A program made the position numbers and the translations under genes. From contig PTFA01000160.1 of assembly GCA_003342895.1 (NCBI GenBank), positions 379,388 through 443,387 on the forward strand: a DNA stretch of 64,000 bases, written 5' to 3'. Position 1 is the first letter of the stretch, and each line of letters starts with the position of its first letter. Under the pieces are notes generated by a model, which was not told where the DNA came from, searched no databases, and saw only the letters and a program-made list of their open reading frames with translations. This DNA comes from Casuarius casuarius. Lineage: Eukaryota > Chordata > Aves > Casuariiformes > Casuariidae. Shown in pieces: positions 49,201 through 55,915 of this stretch.

Positions 49201-50633
49201 ATCTATGCTGAAAGGCTTTGCAGTTTGATACGGTCCTCAGTGGAACTTTGTTGGAAATCCCAAAAGGAATGATTAATTGTTTTACAGCACAGAGCTACTG
49301 CTACTCACCCATTCAGGACAATAATTCACAAATAATGGCGGGCAGTAATCCCTTCACCATGTTTGGCATTAACAAGTACTGAAAGCTTATTTTTTAATTC
49401 CAGAAGGTCATCAACCCTTGAATCTGATGCGTTGAGTGTCAAGTATACCTGCACGTCTTGCTTGCCTAGAGTTCTGACCACCTTAGCAGATGGGTTCAGT
49501 TCCTTTAAACTGGTATCAACATGCTACACAAAGCTTGAGGAAGAAGCCTGACTTCCCTATGGAATGACTCTGCCTGCCGGTGGCTGCTGCTGGTCACTAG
49601 ACTAGATGAACCTTTGATCTGACCCCATAGTTATGTTCTTCCTGAATTTGTCCTGCTTTTTTCTCCTTTCCTTTCTTTCTTTCTTTTTAAATCCTAACAT
49701 TATCCTCCCGGTTGTTTTCTTGGCCTGCTGATGAAGCAGACAGTCTGAATTTCTACTTGTACTCTTCCTCTCAAGCAAAACCACTTAATAGGAACTGATC
49801 TGTAAAGTGAAGGTCTTAATGTTTCAGTTCTATAGTGAGCTTTTGCTTGTACTGTAAAAGCAAATGGCTGCAAAGGCAGGCTTGAGAGTCACTGGGAGAG
49901 CTGCTTACGCAGAAGTGGGTTGACACTGTTTTAGCCTGTTCTCCCAGCATTTCCTTTGGCTCTTTGATTCTTGAGTCTCTCAGTCTCTGGCATCATTGTC
50001 TTCGTTAGTCACAGACAGCACTTGCCCCACATTTGTCAGCACTGTAGAACTTTATTTTTTCTGAGCTCCAAAATCCAGATCTAGGATCTGTCACTGTGCA
50101 GTAGAGCATAATGGGATGCTTTTGATTATTCACTCTTCAGAAATAAAAGCTGAGATTTTAATTCAAGATCCATCAAGTTGGCTGGAAGAGAATGACTTCT
50201 GGCTGTGTCCAGCATTGCCTGTGTCATACAGCAGAATGCTACACGGAAAGTATCGCTTGCTGTTTGTAAGATGAATCACATTTAAAGTGGTTCTCCTTCC
50301 TCTTGTTCTTATTAGGTATACAAGGGGCCAGAGACGACGTTCCGTCTCACAAGCTTGCAGACAAACTGTGAATATCGGATCAGAGTCTGCGCTGGCCGTC
50401 AGTCTCAAGACTCTACTGGATCGCAGGAACTGTATGGACCTTACAGTCCCAGTACAGTATTCTCATCTCAGAAACAAGAGCTGGTTCCACAGTGTGCTGA
50501 TTTGACAACAGAATTGGCAGAGACTAAGAAGACATTGCGTGAAGAACGCTTCATTGCTATTGTTCTTCTTTGCGGATTTGCAGTGGTTGCTATTTTATTT
50601 GCTGTTGTTATTCAGTACTTTGTGATCAAGTAG
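19117..50633 (+). CDS. FNDC3C1: Fibronectin type III domain-containing protein 3, FNDC3C paralog (25 coding exons)
   Basis: FNDC3 proteins are tail-anchored membrane proteins of the secretory pathway; FNDC3A is needed for spermatid adhesion and FNDC3B (FAD104) acts in adipocyte differentiation. Joined exons: 19117-19212, 22926-23001, 24183-24259, 28128-28362, 29886-30158, 32134-32189, 33384-33538, 33801-33860, 35594-35732, 36783-36836, 37764-37885, 37971-38145, 38413-38499, 38800-38938, 39546-39614, 39886-40004, 40102-40207, 40782-40957, 41769-41882, 42550-42699, 43285-43565, 45608-45820, 46569-46735, 48025-48146, 50316-50633. They give 1192 aa with all phases matching, close to FNDC3A and FNDC3B (about 1200). 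Layout: conserved N-terminal block 1-83, Pro/His-rich region about 100-150, basic linker about 160-250, nine FN3 domains about 268-1140, membrane anchor about 1168-1190. The protein is FNDC3A-like in many places, but the N terminus is FNDC3B-like and the TAF9B neighbour indicates FNDC3C. No frameshift or stop is seen, so the gene appears functional. Confidence 0.93.
19442..19491 (+). repeat. Perfect 25-bp tandem duplication
   Basis: The 25-base unit at 19442-19466 (starts atgtagtggaaa, ends agatac) is repeated exactly at 19467-19491. Absence of divergence suggests a recent event or a polymorphic site. Confidence 0.95.
21116..21139 (+). repeat. C6-G15 run
   Basis: Six C are followed directly by fifteen G and then tgg. 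This is a low-complexity tract with G-quadruplex potential, and its length is hard to sequence accurately. Confidence 0.9.
22396..22505 (+). repeat. Interrupted (TG)n/(TATG)n/(TA)n microsatellite
   Basis: Alternating TG, TATG and TA repeats run with interruptions over about 110 bases. Open frames on the opposite strand here are repeat artefacts. Confidence 0.9.
22926..23001 (+). CDS. FNDC3C1: FNDC3C exon 3 (residues 33-57/58)
   Basis: Encodes VILVQVNPGETFTITTEDG and VQCIQ, a strongly conserved block of the FNDC3 family. The acceptor is tttttacag and the donor g|gtaaaag, leaving phase 1. Confidence 0.95.
23002..24182 (+). other. FNDC3C1: FNDC3C intron 3
   Basis: AT-rich sequence without a recognised feature apart from a small perfect palindrome at 23352-23370 (ctacctta/taaggtag with a 3-nt spacer). 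Confidence 0.8.
24183..24259 (+). CDS. FNDC3C1: FNDC3C exon 4 (residues 58-83)
   Basis: Encodes PAHVPMMSPNGSMPPIFVP and PGYVSQ, matching the VPMMSPNGS..PPGY block of FNDC3A/B. The acceptor is gacttttcag and the donor CAG|gtaaat; it ends in phase 0. Confidence 0.95.
24260..28127 (+). other. FNDC3C1: FNDC3C intron 4
   Basis: About 3.9 kb of AT-rich sequence with a T homopolymer at about 26424-26446. No exon or recognised repeat family is visible. Confidence 0.75.
28128..28362 (+). CDS. FNDC3C1: FNDC3C exon 5 (residues 84-161), Pro/His-rich segment
   Basis: Starts with VVEENGVRKVVVLPHSAEF (FNDC3A has a similar IEDNGVRRVVV block), then a stretch dominated by proline and histidine including runs of seven Pro and four His, then GTGELPPQF. 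The compositional bias is family-typical but very marked. The acceptor is atgacag and the donor caag|gtgaga (phase 1). Confidence 0.95.
28363..29885 (+). other. FNDC3C1: FNDC3C intron 5
   Basis: Apart from the MIR fragment at its start, I see only AT-rich sequence in this intron. The acceptor is ctttatag. Confidence 0.8.
28425..28560 (+). repeat. MIR SINE fragment
   Basis: The order 'gagaccaaagctctgttg', 'ttagctctttcac', 'gttgggctagttattaacc', 'tctccaaaccttactcacc' matches the forward MIR consensus. It lies in intron 5, in sense orientation. Confidence 0.7.
29886..30158 (+). CDS. FNDC3C1: FNDC3C exon 6 (residues 162-252), basic linker
   Basis: Encodes a Lys/Arg/Ser/Asn-rich linker with HLKKRLKDRQ and LNSPPSSPHK, which match the KKLKDRQ..SSPPSSP segment of FNDC3A. 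No globular domain is expected here. The donor is gag|gtaggt (phase 1). Confidence 0.95.
30159..32133 (+). other. FNDC3C1: FNDC3C intron 6
   Basis: Nearly 2 kb of AT-rich sequence with an A homopolymer at about 31770-31790. Nothing else is recognised. Confidence 0.8.
32134..32189 (+). CDS. FNDC3C1: FNDC3C exon 7 (residues 253-271)
   Basis: A 56-nt exon encoding an acidic linker (ESDTESKKYDIHLSIGKPV) leading into FN3 domain 1. The acceptor is gaattttcag and the donor gta|gtaagt; phase 1 in and 0 out fit its neighbours. Confidence 0.9.
32190..33383 (+). other. FNDC3C1: FNDC3C intron 7
   Basis: AT-rich intron with nothing recognised. It ends in ttttaatag before exon 8. Confidence 0.8.
33384..33538 (+). 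CDS. FNDC3C1: FNDC3C exon 8 (FN3 domain 1, first part)
   Basis: Encodes VSDIQARSAVLSWNLPV, the A-B strand region with the conserved Trp, and ends KNGKFKSVY. It matches FNDC3A SDIQARTVVLTW. The donor gt|gtaagt leaves phase 2. Confidence 0.95.
33801..33860 (+). CDS. FNDC3C1: FNDC3C exon 9 (FN3 domain 1, middle)
   Basis: A 60-nt exon encoding GEELTITLPDLRPATDYHA, with the L.P.T.Y FN3 motif. It is preceded by an unusually long T-rich tract (33773-33797) before the CAG acceptor. Confidence 0.95.
33861..35593 (+). other. FNDC3C1: FNDC3C intron 9
   Basis: About 1.7 kb. The part around 34150-34520 is slightly less AT-rich but matches no family I know. No exon is supported. Confidence 0.75.
35594..35732 (+). 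CDS. FNDC3C1: FNDC3C exon 10 (end of FN3 domain 1, start of domain 2)
   Basis: Encodes RVSATSSSIKES, SELVSFTTESCEPDSP and KLINRTKNSLSLQWK; the last matches FNDC3A NRTKNSLTLQWK. The donor is aag|gtaagt (phase 0). Confidence 0.96.
35733..36782 (+). other. FNDC3C1: FNDC3C intron 10
   Basis: AT-rich intron of about 1 kb with no recognised repeat or exon. Confidence 0.8.
36783..36836 (+). CDS. FNDC3C1: FNDC3C exon 11 (FN3 domain 2)
   Basis: A 54-nt exon encoding SSNDNGSKITNFLLEWDE, equivalent to FNDC3A PSDNGSKIQNFVLEWDE. The donor is gag|gtaagc. Confidence 0.95.
36837..37763 (+). other. FNDC3C1: FNDC3C intron 11 with a long T tract
   Basis: Contains an almost pure T tract at 37602-37640 interrupted by one A. 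Otherwise nothing is recognised. The acceptor is tttaaag. Confidence 0.85.
37764..37885 (+). CDS. FNDC3C1: FNDC3C exon 12 (FN3 domain 2, end)
   Basis: Encodes GKNGPFRECYYGHLKQYKL, TKLSPSTKYSLRLAAKNDIG and M, with the L.P.T.Y..R..A.N..G signature of FN3. The donor ag|gtaatg leaves phase 2. Confidence 0.95.
37971..38145 (+). CDS. FNDC3C1: FNDC3C exon 13 (domain 2/3 boundary and FN3 domain 3)
   Basis: Encodes SGFSETVAYYTAG, a proline-rich interdomain VPPPPSPP, and VEAGVTWLSLKWSPPNG, which matches FNDC3A TKAGITWLSLQWSKPSG. The donor is tct|gtaagt. Confidence 0.96.
38413..38499 (+). CDS. FNDC3C1: FNDC3C exon 14 (FN3 domain 3)
   Basis: Encodes GYGFQPQYNGDELSCTLRNL and RRSTSYKFR. The donor is agg|gtttgt, the weakest GT site in the gene, chosen because it is the only nearby one that keeps phase 0 into LFAYNSEGKS. 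Confidence 0.9.
38800..38938 (+). CDS. FNDC3C1: FNDC3C exon 15 (end of FN3 domain 3, start of domain 4)
   Basis: Encodes LFAYNSEGKSNPSEVVEHST, NPDKPGPPSKPTVKGKIHSH and SVKVTW, near-identical to FNDC3A here. The donor is g|gtaggt (phase 1). Confidence 0.96.
38939..39545 (+). other. FNDC3C1: FNDC3C intron 15 with a TG/TA microsatellite
   Basis: Holds a (TG)n tract at 39119-39143 followed by a (TA)n tract at 39147-39166. The rest is plain AT-rich sequence. Confidence 0.85.
39119..39166 (+). repeat. (TG)n-(TA)n microsatellite
   Basis: About twelve TG units are followed by ttt and ten TA units, a simple compound dinucleotide repeat. Confidence 0.95.
39546..39614 (+). CDS. FNDC3C1: FNDC3C exon 16 (FN3 domain 4)
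   Basis: A 69-nt exon encoding PPKDNGGSDISKYFLEISE and TLV; PPKDNGG is a family signature. Phase 1 on both sides. Confidence 0.95.
39886..40004 (+). CDS. FNDC3C1: FNDC3C exon 17 (FN3 domain 4)
   Basis: Encodes SKWENIYSGPQREHVCDHL, KPGTSYRMRVYCISKGGESQ. It matches FNDC3A KWEMIYSG..REHLCDRL. The donor is cag|gtgaga. Confidence 0.96.
40102..40207 (+). CDS. FNDC3C1: FNDC3C exon 18 (end of FN3 domain 4, start of domain 5)
   Basis: Encodes VSDVLTVTTSAVPPGPCHAP and GKAKPKEITLQW. The donor g|gtaagc leaves phase 1. Confidence 0.95.
40488..40615 (+). other. FNDC3C1: Candidate cassette or alternative terminal exon in FNDC3C intron 18
   Basis: A strong T-rich acceptor (ttttttgtttttag) ends at 40487. 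Joined to phase-1 exon 18, the frame reads AQERRQAKSNE and stays open to TAG 40613-40615. A possible donor (gaag|gtacaa) after 40520 would make a 33-nt cassette that keeps phase 1 and so adds 11 residues. Without it, an alternative C terminus lacking the membrane anchor would result. I know of no such exon in other FNDC3 genes; it may be chance. Confidence 0.3.
40782..40957 (+). CDS. FNDC3C1: FNDC3C exon 19 (FN3 domain 5)
   Basis: Encodes PPSIDGGSEVTEYVIEMANS, RRQVYQGPASEYAVNNLLPG and RTYCFWIRAANKVG, with the L.PG..Y..R..A.N..G FN3 signature. The donor is ggg|gtaacc (phase 0). Confidence 0.95.
40958..41768 (+). other. FNDC3C1: FNDC3C intron 19
   Basis: Contains a small stem (41291-41313, caccgag/ctcggtg) and otherwise nothing I recognise. 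The acceptor is ttttcttacag. Confidence 0.8.
41769..41882 (+). CDS. FNDC3C1: FNDC3C exon 20 (domain 5/6 boundary)
   Basis: Encodes FGPHSDKAEISTAPGPPDQC, KPLITCKSATCVVVSWE, matching FNDC3A TTAPGPPDQCKPP..CRSATC. It is Cys-rich for an FN3 protein. The donor is gag|gtaggt. Confidence 0.96.
41883..42549 (+). other. FNDC3C1: FNDC3C intron 20
   Basis: AT-rich intron, no recognised content. Confidence 0.8.
42550..42699 (+). CDS. FNDC3C1: FNDC3C exon 21 (FN3 domain 6)
   Basis: Encodes SPACNGAEISEYRLDWGQVE, GSMHIIYTGPLLSYEVKGL and TPATTYYCRVQ. The YRL.WG.VEGSM..Y segment is specific to FNDC3A/C-like members. Phase 0 at both ends. Confidence 0.96.
42700..43284 (+). other. FNDC3C1: FNDC3C intron 21
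   Basis: No recognised feature; ends in a pyrimidine tract and ttcag. Confidence 0.8.
43285..43565 (+). CDS. FNDC3C1: FNDC3C exon 22 (end of FN3 domain 6 and most of domain 7)
   Basis: The longest internal coding exon (281 nt). It encodes AVNIAGVGLFGEIGVVTTP, an acidic interstrand stretch HLLEEDQMEISLPLSTCLAI and WEEPCCHGSEITGYNIEYGE. The expected W..PC.HGSEI motif of the family is intact. The donor is ag|gtgata (phase 2). Confidence 0.95.
43566..45607 (+). other. FNDC3C1: FNDC3C intron 22
   Basis: About 2 kb of AT-rich sequence; no exon, repeat family or RNA gene is recognised. Confidence 0.75.
45608..45820 (+). CDS. FNDC3C1: FNDC3C exon 23 (end of FN3 domain 7, start of domain 8)
   Basis: Encodes RVRIQAINSFGVGPFSHSIK, AKTKPLPPDPPHLECVVFSY and QSLKLKWGEGPS, matching FNDC3A TKPLPPDPPRLECVAFS..LKLKWGEG. 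The donor is ag|gtaaga (phase 2). Confidence 0.97.
45821..46568 (+). other. FNDC3C1: FNDC3C intron 23
   Basis: AT-rich, no recognised content; it ends in a long T tract followed by ccttccag. Confidence 0.8.
46569..46735 (+). CDS. FNDC3C1: FNDC3C exon 24 (FN3 domain 8)
   Basis: Encodes FVTVYSGPCHTYKVQRLSES, TYYFKIQAYNDAGEGEFSEV and YAFTTTKSPPASLK. It is nearly identical to FNDC3A RGPCHTYKVQRLNES. The donor g|gtgagc leaves phase 1. Confidence 0.97.
46736..48024 (+). other. FNDC3C1: FNDC3C intron 24
   Basis: Contains a CR1 3' end (about 47625-47757, sense). Otherwise nothing is recognised. Confidence 0.8.
47625..47757 (+). repeat. CR1 LINE fragment (3' end)
   Basis: Segments 'ttcaaaacccgactgg', 'ctgggcaacctgctgtag', 'aaccagatgatctccag', 'gtcccttctaacctcaa' and the terminal attctgt follow the 3' end of chicken-type CR1 in the forward direction. 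Confidence 0.88.
48025..48146 (+). CDS. FNDC3C1: FNDC3C exon 25 (FN3 domain 9, first part)
   Basis: Encodes APKANQLEENTYEITWEPLQ, PMKGDSIVYILQLAAGREFD and Q; FNDC3A has CEITWECLQPMKGDPVIY. The donor is cag|gtactt (phase 0). Confidence 0.96.
48147..50315 (+). other. FNDC3C1: FNDC3C intron 25
   Basis: The last intron, about 2.2 kb, less AT-rich than average between 48700 and 49640. It ends with a probable old CR1 3' end (49520-49640). The remaining GC-richer stretch looks like decayed repeat or retrocopy sequence that I cannot name. Confidence 0.65.
49520..49640 (+). repeat. Probable old CR1-type 3' end
   Basis: The run 'agactagatgaacctttga', 'tctgaccccatagttatg', 'ttctt' resembles the 3' end of older sauropsid CR1 families (agactagatggacctttgg, tctgaccca, cttatgttct). 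The 5' limit is uncertain. Confidence 0.55.
50316..50633 (+). CDS. FNDC3C1: FNDC3C exon 26 (end of FN3 domain 9, linker, membrane anchor, stop)
   Basis: Encodes VYKGPETTFRLTSLQTNCEY, RIRVCAGRQSQDSTG, a charged linker with ELAETKKTLREER, and the hydrophobic tail FIAIVLLCGFAVVAILFAVV ending IQYFVIK. The last residues are the same as the FNDC3A C terminus. Stop TAG at 50631-50633. A single C-terminal membrane segment with almost no tail predicts a tail-anchored protein with the FN3 array facing the cytosol, unless an alternative topology applies. Confidence 0.97.
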   Translation, partial: VYKGPETTFRLTSLQTNCEYRIRVCAGRQSQDSTGSQELYGPYSPSTVFSSQKQELVPQCADLTTELAETKKTLREERFIAIVLLCGFAVVAILFAVVIQYFVIK

Positions 50634-52940
50634 ACTAGAGCCTATTCCGTACTCAGCTTTTTGTACAGAAGCTATTTCGGGTATTTATGGTTAGTTCTAA
50701 TTAAAATCTTAGCTGGAAATGTGTAGATATGTGCATTTCCACTTTTGCTGCTGGCTAACAGTGAGGCTGGGTTGGCAGATCCTTTCCAAATACTGAACAC
50801 AGATTTCTTGTAGAAAGGGTAATCCTGGGTCCTCTGTAATCAGGGTTAGCTGTTAATAAAACAGCAAAAAACTGCCTTATCATGCACACTGGTGTGTGTG
50901 CACACTCTTCCTCTCTCTGAATGCAAAGTGGGGGCCCTTTGGCCAGTTCAAGAGAGAAGGCATTATTAGAGCAAGTCCTTTTAAAGTACAACTAGAGCAG
51001 TGGTAGTCAATCAGCAATGTTTAATCAGGTATTGTTGTAGTTTGGTATACATGAAATACAGCAGCACAAATGCTTAAGCTTAGAGCAGTACTGTATTGCA
51101 GAACATTACTAGAGCATACCACATTTAATATACTGTAGAAGGAAAGCAGAATATTGACTTTGACTTAGTGATATTACTACTTTACAGTTATTTTAATATT
51201 TGGGATTCAGTAATAATCATTTCAAGTGTTAAAGTAGAGGGTGCCAGCATTTTTAGGATTTTAATTAAAATGCTAGACAAAATGTTAGCAGGACGTAATG
51301 TACATACAGCAATTGCATTCGTATGTAACATTGCAAAAAAGGCCCCTTTTGTATTGTACATTTCTGAATGAAATGCTTTCTGCTGTTGGTGAGCAGCTGT
51401 TGGCCCAATCCACATTTCACTCTCAGTGCCTGAGAGAAAAGTAATTTCCTGTGCTTCTGATTAAATCTTTGCAGTGTTTTCAGAAAAGCACAGGTATTGT
51501 CTTTAAGGAGAAAGAGTGCATTTATGATAAATGTTACACTATTTGGCTCAAACTGAGCAAATGTTTTTGTACTATTATTAACCTAAAAATAAAAAGTTGA
51601 AACTGCTTTTGGATGCCCTTCTAACTTAATCTGAATTATCAAATTGTACATGAAAGAACTCTTTTTAGATAACATTTATACAATGTTTTAAACAAATTGC
51701 TATCCCAGTGGTAGCAGTTTCACATTCCATTGTTTTCTAGATGAGAATGTTCAGTCTGCTATGAACTTTTTCTGAAACTTGTCATATTTGTCTAGGGGTT
51801 ATTTTTGTGGACACTGTGCACTACATATGACTGTTCTTGTTAAATCTATTTGCAAATATCTAAAGATGAGTCTGACAGCTGTCTTCTTTATATCAAATAT
51901 TTTGAAAGCTGGAACTCGCAAATTTAGAACATGTTTCAGAATGGGTCTTCCTAATAGCATTGGCATATGCCACAGAAAGTTAGATTTAGTGTATTTTGCA
52001 AAGACTACAGCTACACTTTATATACATCAGAACAATGCACTTGTACGTGGAATGTTGGATGTGATAGTGCTACAGGCTAAGTATTTCAAATAATTGATCA
52101 CTTTAAGGGTCTTTCTCCTATGGCAGTTGATGAATAATGTTACGTTATAGTTTGAGGCATTGTGTTGTATTTCAGATGTGGAAAACTTAAATTATGACAT
52201 AGTATCGCTTAATACTCTTAAAAGTAGATTTATGGTGCAATCTGAAATTAATCTTTTCAAAGTGTACTCTTCATTTTGTACTCTATTTATTTTGATTAAA
52301 AGTCCTGGAAAATGTATGTTTGAATGTATTGTTCTACTTGTAGCAGAACTTTAAGTTAATCATTTATTATATCATAGAAATCTCTCCCTCCAGTGTCGGA
52401 AAGAGTTTTATACAGATATTAGTGTCTTTAGTTTGCAGAAGAGTTTACAATCTGTCTTTATTTCTCTTCATAGTCTACTTTTAGCAAATAAGACTGCCTT
52501 CAGCAAATCTCTATTGCCAAAGGGTTATTTCTTTAACTCTTAGAATGAAGTTTGTAGAGATTTATTTGGCAATAATATTTCTGATAATTTTAAAAGATAA
52601 ATTAGGATTGCAGAGTAAATACTAACAAGTCAGGACTCCTAAAATGTAAAATAAAGTTCTTCTGTAATTGCCACAAAATGTTCATGTTTCCAGAAAATAT
52701 ACTGGAAAGCCTACCATAATATAGATTTTTTTTTTTTTTTTACATCAGCTATTATCCATTCCAGAATGATATACCCTAGTGGCATTAATGTATTAGGTAT
52801 CTTTCCATTTTTCTTGTATTGTAATTTTGAGGTATCTCAAACTTATGTTAAAGCTGCCATGCATTGTATTACTAAATTGTAACTATCAAATAGATAATAT
52901 ATTTAATACAGCCAATAAATAATACAAATGTATTCAAATT
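50634..52940 (+). other. FNDC3C1: FNDC3C 3'UTR
   Basis: AT-rich sequence without coding support after the stop codon. AATAAA hexamers occur at 50855-50860, 51588-51593, 52650-52655 and 52914-52919. The last is followed by a GU-rich stretch (about 52950-52970), making it the best distal site; the end at about 52940 is inferred. Confidence 0.6.
52914..52919 (+). terminator. FNDC3C1: Candidate distal poly(A) signal of FNDC3C
   Basis: AATAAA followed 30-50 bases later by ttgctgtgtatttttgtgg, a typical downstream element. Upstream AATAAA copies (50855, 51588, 52650) could give shorter 3'UTRs. Confidence 0.5.
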
Positions 52941-53497
52941 TGATCATAGGGTTGCTGTGTATTTTTGTGGATTTTTATTCAGGAGCAGTTTTATCATTTG
53001 TGTAGTGTATAACTTAAGTTGAAGAAATGCATATAGAATGGTTACTAAAGAGCATTAAGGGCTGCCTTAAAAAAAAATCTTTCTGCAGGAAAAGTTATTT
53101 GGGAGAATTCCAGGACAAAATCTGTTAGGGTCCATACATTTTCTCTCTGGATGAAGAAGTGTTTCAGATGGATGTGCTGTACAGTTTTGGCAACGTCAAT
53201 ATTATCAAAGGAGGCATATCCTTACTGACCGTGCCCTCTGCCTGCTGCACCTCTGGGGACACTTCTGGGGACACTTCTGCTGGTGTTTTTCAGACTCAGT
53301 ACAACGGAAAGAGCAGGACACCTGGAGTCACTGCCAGGGCTACACTGTTAATGCCCCGGACTCTTCTTGAGGAAACGTGATTTATACTGGAAGTGGAGAG
53401 GATGCTGTGTGTCTGTCAGTTAACTCCGGTGGAAATACTTGCAAGGCAGAGGAGGAAAATGCAAACTGGCTCTTTCCTTCCAACCATTTTTGTCCTG

Positions 53498-53588
53498 AAA
53501 ATGAAATCTAAAGCAGTGGTTTACCAGTGCTTAGTGGTAAAGCTTAGCTTTACCAGTGCAGTGGTAAACCACTGCTTTGATTTCATTT
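53498..53588. repeat. 91-nt near-perfect palindrome / hairpin
   Basis: Arms 53498-53544 and 53546-53588 are near reverse complements around a one-base centre at 53545. Paired blocks from outside inward: a 10-bp aaatgaaatc/gatttcattt, a 17-bp block from aaagcagtgg to ttacca, a few mismatches, and ggtaaagct/agctttacc at the tip. The 11-mer tttaccagtgc also occurs as a direct repeat at 53520 and 53550. It resembles a pre-miRNA or a recent inverted duplication; no known family is recognised. Confidence 0.75.
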
Positions 53589-54394
53589 CGTCCCATGCCG
53601 TGAAGGGTGTATAGACTCTTGTTTCTCAAAGAACGGTTTTTATCCTGCCCTCAGAACACAGCAAGGGGCTGCAGAAGCAGCTTTGTGTGGCTCTCAGCCA
53701 CATCAGTGAAGTCAATGGTGCTGCTTTACTTCTGTGAGCCTGCGGCAGTATGTCCTGTCAAAGCGATGAGTTCAGACCTTTGCAGGTCATCCTTCCTAGG
53801 AAGCTGGTATGGGGACGCTGTGACTGAAACCCCTGTTGAATGGCAGGTGGTTGCAAAGGCGCATACTGAAATTCAGCACTTCTAAAGTCCTGTTTAGCTT
53901 TCAATAACTTCTGTAAATGCTTTTCCCAGAAAAGAGTCAACACTTTCCACCTGAGTCTGCGCTACTAGGTTTTTATTTTTCTTCAGAAAGAAAGAAGGGA
54001 GAGGGATAAGAAATGATGTATATTATGCACTGGGGTGCATAAACAATATACCTCGTGTGACCCAGAAGGTAGTTATTCTGCTTGGCTGTGGGTCTGTCAG
54101 GTGTTCATCACTGCAGTGCGGTGCTCCGCTTTGGGGTACTGCATTTTCAGGAAGGGGCAGACTAACGGGAGAAATCCCGGGGGATTGCATGGACAGCAGT
54201 CCTGAGAGAACCCATGCGACTTGCAGAAGAAAGTCCATGTGTGTGTGTTCCTAAGGGAGGAATGCCTTCCAGCAGGCAAAAGGCTGTCTCCAAGAAAGAA
54301 AGGGGGAATAATTACCTTTCTTTCTGCCTGAAAGGGAATGGGCTTTCATTTTCAGCAGGGATGGATGTTAAAACTTTGTACAAGTAAGGATAGG

Positions 54395-54500
54395 AAACCA
54401 CTGGAAGAGATACCAGGAAAGTACTATAGTCTCCATCACTGCAAGTTTTAAAAAACAGGTTAGACAAGCATAATCAAAAATGGCATAGGAACAGTTGATC
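54395..54500 (+). repeat. CR1-like fragment
   Basis: The bases 'tagtctccatcactgcaag', 'ttttaaaaaacaggttagac', 'aagcataatcaaaaatgg' resemble the CR1 segment just upstream of the 3' end (agtctctatcactggag, ttttaaaa.caggttggac). It is diverged and the borders are approximate. Confidence 0.55.
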
Positions 54501-54828
54501 TGAGGAGTGGCGGGGAGTGGGCTTACCATCCACGCTGTCATTTCTCGACCTGCTTCTCCGGATGATCACTCGTGATGAGCACCACGGGTGGTGTGTGGGA
54601 CATGCACTCTAGTCACAAAGTCAGACCTCCACAGAATTTCTTTTAATTTCTTGCAAAAGTACTTTCTCATCAGGCTCTGCAGAGGTAGACTTGCTTTAAC
54701 ACAATATTGTCCTCCTGGTTCCCGGCAGATGTGTTGGTCTGGGGGACCAAACAGCACGATTCCTTGATCCCTTTCCTGTGAGGTCAGTAGGGCCGGGGCA
54801 GACCATGCATTGGTGATCGGGCTCAGTG

Positions 54829-54862
54829 TTTGCCTGTCTGCCTTACAAATAAGACAGGCAAA
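54829..54862. repeat. Short 11-bp stem-loop
   Basis: tttgcctgtct and agacaggcaaa are exact reverse complements around a 12-nt loop. It could be chance; it lies in the 3' flank of the receptor gene. Confidence 0.6.
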
Positions 54863-55174
54863 TACCTTCTGCTCTTGCTTCCCTCCCCAGCAATCTCCAG
54901 TATCTGTAGTTTGTCCCTCGTCTGTTTGGATGAGCTCTCAAGGCAAGGGCTGTTTCTTGCTAGGCATTTGCGTAGTGCTTAGCAGAGATGGGACATGACT
55001 TTGCCGAAAGCTTGGTATAGTTTGAATAAAGAACAGGATAAAAGGCTGAAAATGAGGGCAGCAGCTCAAGAGACCTGAAGGGTGAGGAATAAATCAGTCT
55101 TTGCAAAGGAGGCAATGCTTTCACAGTCTCAACAGGTAAATAGTTACCTATTGCTTTCCTTTCAAGTATCTTAC

Positions 55175-55622
55175 AGATTATATTCCTTGTATTTATTTGC
55201 TGAAAGCAAGCAGCTGGACTGGCTTTAACTTCATCTTTCTTAGCTTCTGTGAGAAGAAAATAATGAATTATGTTTCACGAAGCCTGTGTTTAACGAAGTC
55301 TCTGGTCCAAAAAACTGAGACACAAATCCCTTAAACAGGAGCTTTTTGGACAATTAAGCCTGCAAATGTGGCTGGTAAGTTCACTTAAGAGAAAGCCCAG
55401 TCTCTGCCAGTGTCTGCCCCTATTTGTGGAAATAATTTTAATCGACTCTAAACCTCCTAAAATGTCATAAATGTATCTCAGGAAACATCCTCACATTCAA
55501 AGGACAGCCTTAAAGCATGTTCCAGTCAGCATGTTCACAGTCTACCAGGATTTTAATCCATGTCACAGCATATTGGCTGGCAAAATGCTTAGGCTGCTAG
55601 AATTAAGTCAATGCTGGACAGT
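55175..55622 (-). other. Putative 3'UTR and poly(A) signal of the GPCR
   Basis: Downstream of the stop codon on the - strand the first AATAAA is at 55192-55197 (TTTATT on +), about 425 nt past the stop. The transcript end near 55175 is inferred; no coding sequence is seen. Confidence 0.5.
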
Positions 55623-55915
55623 TTATGTGAAAGAACCGAGTTCTGTACTTTCAGAAGAAACCTTCTCACTCCTGGTCAGGCGCCTGCAGTGCCAGGTTTG
55701 CTTGTGGTGCAGGATTTTGCTCATTGCTCGTCTGTATTTCTGTGACATAATATTGTAAAGGATCGGGTTTATAGAAGCCCCAAGGTAGAAGAGAAGCATG
55801 GAGATGAGGTTGAAGTACTGCGTGAGGTCATACAGGATGATTTCAGTCTGGGCGAAGAGGATTCGGCCGATGTGGAACGGGAGCCAACACAGTACAAAGG
55901 CCAAGACTACGACAG
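55623..55915 (-). CDS. GPCR exon 2 (residues 257-353: TM6, TM7, C-tail)
   Basis: The acceptor on the - strand is ttcccccttta g|ctgtcg. It encodes AVVVLAFVLCWLPFHIGRIL, ASINPILYNIMSQKYRRAM and a basic, Ser-rich tail ending TELGSFT with TAA at 55625-55623. Confidence 0.92.

Larger units (their letters stand above)
52941..55170. other. Intergenic region between convergent FNDC3C and the GPCR
   Basis: GC content is higher than in the introns. It holds a striking hairpin (53498-53588), a CR1 fragment (about 54395-54500) and a shorter 11-bp stem (54829-54862). A short tandem (two copies of ggggacacttct) lies at about 53255-53278. ORFs of 60-90 aa here show no recognisable domain. Confidence 0.7.

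Noticed and set aside
19117..50633. Assignment as FNDC3A from protein similarity alone
   Set aside because: FNDC3A should neighbour MLNR, CDADC1 and CYSLTR2; here TAF9B is next door, the position expected for FNDC3C.
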